Part shown: positions 8,601 to 9,079 of the stretch, piece by piece | Numbering within the stretch: the stretch's first letter is position 1 | Layout of the letters: each line of letters starts with the position of its first letter | DNA from: Clostridia bacterium | GTDB lineage: Bacteria; Bacillota_A; Clostridia; Oscillospirales; Acutalibacteraceae | DNA: 9,079 bases | Direction of reading: 5' to 3' | NCBI GenBank assembly: GCA_017390825.1 | Contig: JAFPAK010000116.1 | Location: forward strand, 1 to 9,079 | Position numbers and translations under genes: made by a program | The notes under the pieces: generated by a model | What the model was told of the DNA's origin: nothing | The model's database searches: none | The model's input: only the letters and a program-made list of their open reading frames with translations

Positions 8601-9079
8601 ATTACTCTAAGCTTGATGAAGCTATTAAAATGGAAGATGTCGGCAAGGCAACATCGGAAGAAATCCGTCAACAAACAGGATGGTTTAGAGGTTACGACGG
8701 AAAATGGCGATTTGAGATAAGCGACAGAGATATGGATTTTAATATCAACGGTCATTTTACAAATCCTGATGTTATTCGTCATAGAGAGCTTGAATATAAG
8801 TTTATAACCGATACAGAAAATATTACCGAGGCTGAAATAAACGAGTTAAAGGCTTTGTCAAAAACATTAGAGGGTGTAAGAAAAAGACCTACAAAACTCG
8901 GCGATTATCTTAAACATAATAAACTTTTTGAAGCATATCCCGAATTAAAGGACTTTAAACTTTCTTTTGAAAAGTTTGAGGATGGTTCAATCGGAGAATA
9001 CCGAAGCAACAAAAAAGAAATTGTTCTTGATAACAGTCTTAAAGATGATATTTCAAGGCTTAGAAAAACGCTTGCACAC
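5630..9079 (+). CDS. Giant multidomain 'polyvalent' phage protein with metallopeptidase domain, 3' end outside window
   Basis: The frame is open for 1150 codons from ATG 5630 to the last base, so the real protein is longer. Regions in order: residues 1-45 with a repeated KLNPDxII motif; about 46-215 helical and charged; 216-233 a duplicated AKPQKQTEN linker; about 270-310 a small helical module (YAYMTVDEKSVYYYFLG); about 323-555 a Gly/Ala-rich, partly hydrophobic region including EGFEELLQELLEP; about 660-757 a polar linker with a duplicated LQSTAET; about 758-960 a zincin-type domain with HELTH (828-832); about 988-1150 an LPD23-like domain. This matches the plan of polyvalent proteins in phages and conjugative elements, described by Aravind and co-workers, which combine many effector and processing domains and are thought to be delivered with DNA. 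The start is supported by coupling to the upstream stop (TAATG) and a weak AAGAGG at 5614-5619, 10 nt away. Substrates and timing of the peptidase are unknown; self-processing, cleavage of other virion proteins, or action on host proteins are all possible. Confidence 0.85.
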   Translation, partial: MAIKLNPDNIITSGVSKKQVTKLNPDQIIVSQINKSVPASTLPTPSEVAKILRDDPAANIKKHQQNIDALTRIPSRHYNADVAKAVREINRPSIYEYNQNSLNPLERVVVGSAAEKVRENKLLDLTAEEKKTLAQIAENMKKQYGASALYEYTGKEDIDMFDALWWITGAYQRTNSQSQAIYEGKKLERSNRKKTEFAVLASDDFMEKVKKGTEYAKPQKQTENAKPQKQTENGGNFVERFVSDYLIDNGSGGKEEKRNKAFAQKVASGEGIYAYMTVDEKSVYYYFLGSNKNKAAADYIADLKPELEGRKARAEADDNGFLENTLDAVGTGFVTGATNIARSTSALKAATNQDMSELEKSVFDTTYQEKLWSEIQENSEDRTLVGNLWLKIVNSVASQAPAIAVGYLTGGTGYFTTMTMGSIGGSTTEATNSGYSAQQGFIHGVVNAALEIITDKTLGGVGSLLSGGKSNSLVKAAISAIDSKVANKAIANWLSKSTIRAGAFFSEGFEELLQELLEPIIRNTIYAENNKYSAETFKNALEAFIVGAFSGEIMVSPSVNSALSRTRLEILGNHLEKTSGIKSVLDLARLVGNDSALFMEVEEKYNNGKKIDSADVGNLYLESFNEFKNPNSKMAQAFVERNVDNVIAEAKAMRRGEQTDINSDLQSTAETSPTLTEAEQKIVNTPDNQLTPEQRAVKETLLQRTQNSQLQSTAETVAEDSETALDKASELLENIVDSDGLTEKQTDKISLEPKNPNKNHLDAATQKVYRDVTSKLGTEIVYEDVAAVLKGEGYEIDENNSPDGYIGSDGKIHLSYYSTNPTNFVLKHELTHYGERYNKEGYETYISAIDKSEAFKKWLQEKTGSKSESLGALKGLYRDGVTKSRGKLAPQSIAKLNSEMYADFSGEVVFNEQRFDKLVNEINAKDRPKVIQFIIDFFKKIRDILPKTLKGEIKSLESKYVEMLREAKNNLTEQNGGVEFSFAGQKSRTANYSKLDEAIKMEDVGKATSEEIRQQTGWFRGYDGKWRFEISDRDMDFNINGHFTNPDVIRHRELEYKFITDTENITEAEINELKALSKTLEGVRKRPTKLGDYLKHNKLFEAYPELKDFKLSFEKFEDGSIGEYRSNKKEIVLDNSLKDDISRLRKTLAH
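5639..5716 (+). repeat. Duplicated KLNPDxII motif at the N-terminus of the giant protein
   Basis: Residues 4-11 (KLNPDNII, bases 5639-5662) and 22-29 (KLNPDQII, bases 5693-5716) repeat with an 18-residue period. The DNA copies differ at several third positions, so the protein motif rather than the DNA is conserved. A short docking or packaging peptide is a possible role. Confidence 0.7.
6275..6328 (+). repeat. Tandem 27-bp repeat encoding AKPQKQTEN twice
   Basis: Bases 6275-6301 and 6302-6328 encode the same nine residues back to back (residues 216-233), differing only at a few synonymous positions. The composition (Pro, Gln, Lys, Glu) marks a flexible linker between the helical N-terminal part and the next module. 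Confidence 0.85.
6599..7300 (+). other. Gly/Ala-rich hydrophobic, possibly membrane-active region of the giant protein
   Basis: Residues about 324-557 contain GTGFVTGATNIARS, then AIAVGYLTGGTGYFTTMTMG (403-422), AALEIITDKTLGGVGSLLSG (447-467), GFEELLQELLEP (508-519) and AFIVGAFSGEIM near the end. Small-residue-rich hydrophobic helices alternating with amphipathic ones are typical of this module in large clostridial-phage proteins and would suit membrane insertion during DNA entry. The segments are short of classic long transmembrane helices, so this is an inference. Confidence 0.45.
7622..7776 (+). repeat. Direct repeat of a 20-bp near-palindrome (encodes LQSTAET twice)
   Basis: Copies at 7622-7641 and 7757-7776 agree at 19 of 20 bases and are spaced 135 bp apart, a whole number of codons. 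The second copy contains a perfect 14-bp palindrome, TGCAGTCGACTGCA (7758-7771); the first has the same arms with CA at the centre (7623-7636). Both are read in the same frame as LQSTAET (residues 665-671 and 710-716) inside the linker before the metallopeptidase domain. Confidence 0.85.
7901..8507 (+). other. Zincin-type metallopeptidase domain (HELTH) within the giant protein
   Basis: The domain runs from about residue 758 (KNHLDAATQKVYRDV) to about 960. Before the active site there is a strand-like GYIGSDGKIHLSYYS, then FVLKHELTHYGERY with HExxH at residues 828-832: His828 and His832 as likely zinc ligands and Glu829 as the catalytic base. About 70 residues later EMYADFSGEVVF (899-910) offers Glu899, Asp903 or Glu907 as the third ligand. 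An amphipathic helix (VIQFIIDFFKKIRDIL) closes it. All residues needed for activity appear present, so the domain is probably active. Family assignment beyond zincin-like is by resemblance to peptidase modules of phage polyvalent proteins. Confidence 0.75.
8591..9079 (+). other. LPD23-like polyvalent-protein-associated domain, cut by the window end
   Basis: From residue about 988 the sequence shows KSRTANYSKLDEAIKM, EEIRQQTGWFRGYDGKWRFE (1011-1030), then KLGDYLKHNKLFEAYPELKD, KKEIVLDNSL and finally LRKTLAH at residue 1150, the last codon of the window. The order 'TGWF-G-DGKWRFEI', 'LGD-L-H--LF-AYPEL' and then a strand followed by L-x-H-E-x-x-H is what I know as LPD23 of large polyvalent phage proteins. 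The expected continuation EIQH lies just outside, so a second HExxH motif is predicted but not seen. The domain number in the name is from memory and could be off; the resemblance itself is strong. Confidence 0.7.

Noticed and set aside
8474..8782. 102-codon minus-strand frame opposite the LPD23-like domain, overlapping an out-of-frame plus-strand frame at 8496-8720
   Set aside because: Both overlap a strongly motif-supported domain and look like shadows.

Overview
The window reads as part of the late (virion) gene block of a short-tailed, podovirus-like phage or prophage of a Firmicutes host, most likely a gut-type Clostridia. All genes lie on the plus strand and are packed head to tail with overlaps of 1 to 26 nt. 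Shine-Dalgarno sites are strong (AGGAGG-like) and codon use is AT-leaning. No integrase, attachment site, lysis gene or host gene is visible, so free phage and prophage cannot be told apart.

Layout: (1) the last 41 codons of a gene, probably the major capsid protein, end at 127. (2) A long hairpin with a T-tract at 137-178 looks like an intrinsic terminator just after that gene. (3) A 51-aa protein (200-355) follows. (4) The portal protein (330-2186) is the most secure call. (5) A 118-aa head-tail connector-like protein (2173-2529) follows. (6) A 725-aa DNA-stabilisation/tail-hub-like protein (2542-4719) follows. (7) A 303-aa coiled-coil protein (4719-5630) may be a virion or ejection component. 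(8) A giant gene opens at 5630 and is still open, without a stop, for 1150 codons at the window edge.

Together genes 1-7 would build the capsid shell, the portal vertex and the short tail. The giant protein is the most interesting item. It resembles the multidomain 'polyvalent' phage proteins thought to be packaged and delivered with DNA: an N-terminal helical part with short repeats, a glycine/alanine-rich hydrophobic middle, a low-complexity linker carrying a duplicated 20-bp near-palindrome, a zincin-type metallopeptidase domain with HELTH, and a second domain of the LPD23-like (large polyvalent protein-associated) type. That second domain is cut off exactly at a leucine-alanine-histidine, where such domains usually begin their HExxH. 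GC content falls from about 52% near its start to about 31% at the window end (hand counts of single lines), which suggests mosaic assembly.

There is no gene-free stretch longer than 300 bases. The only real intergenic gap is 128-199. No tRNA, rRNA, CRISPR array, insertion sequence or riboswitch was seen, and the minus strand shows only shadow reading frames.
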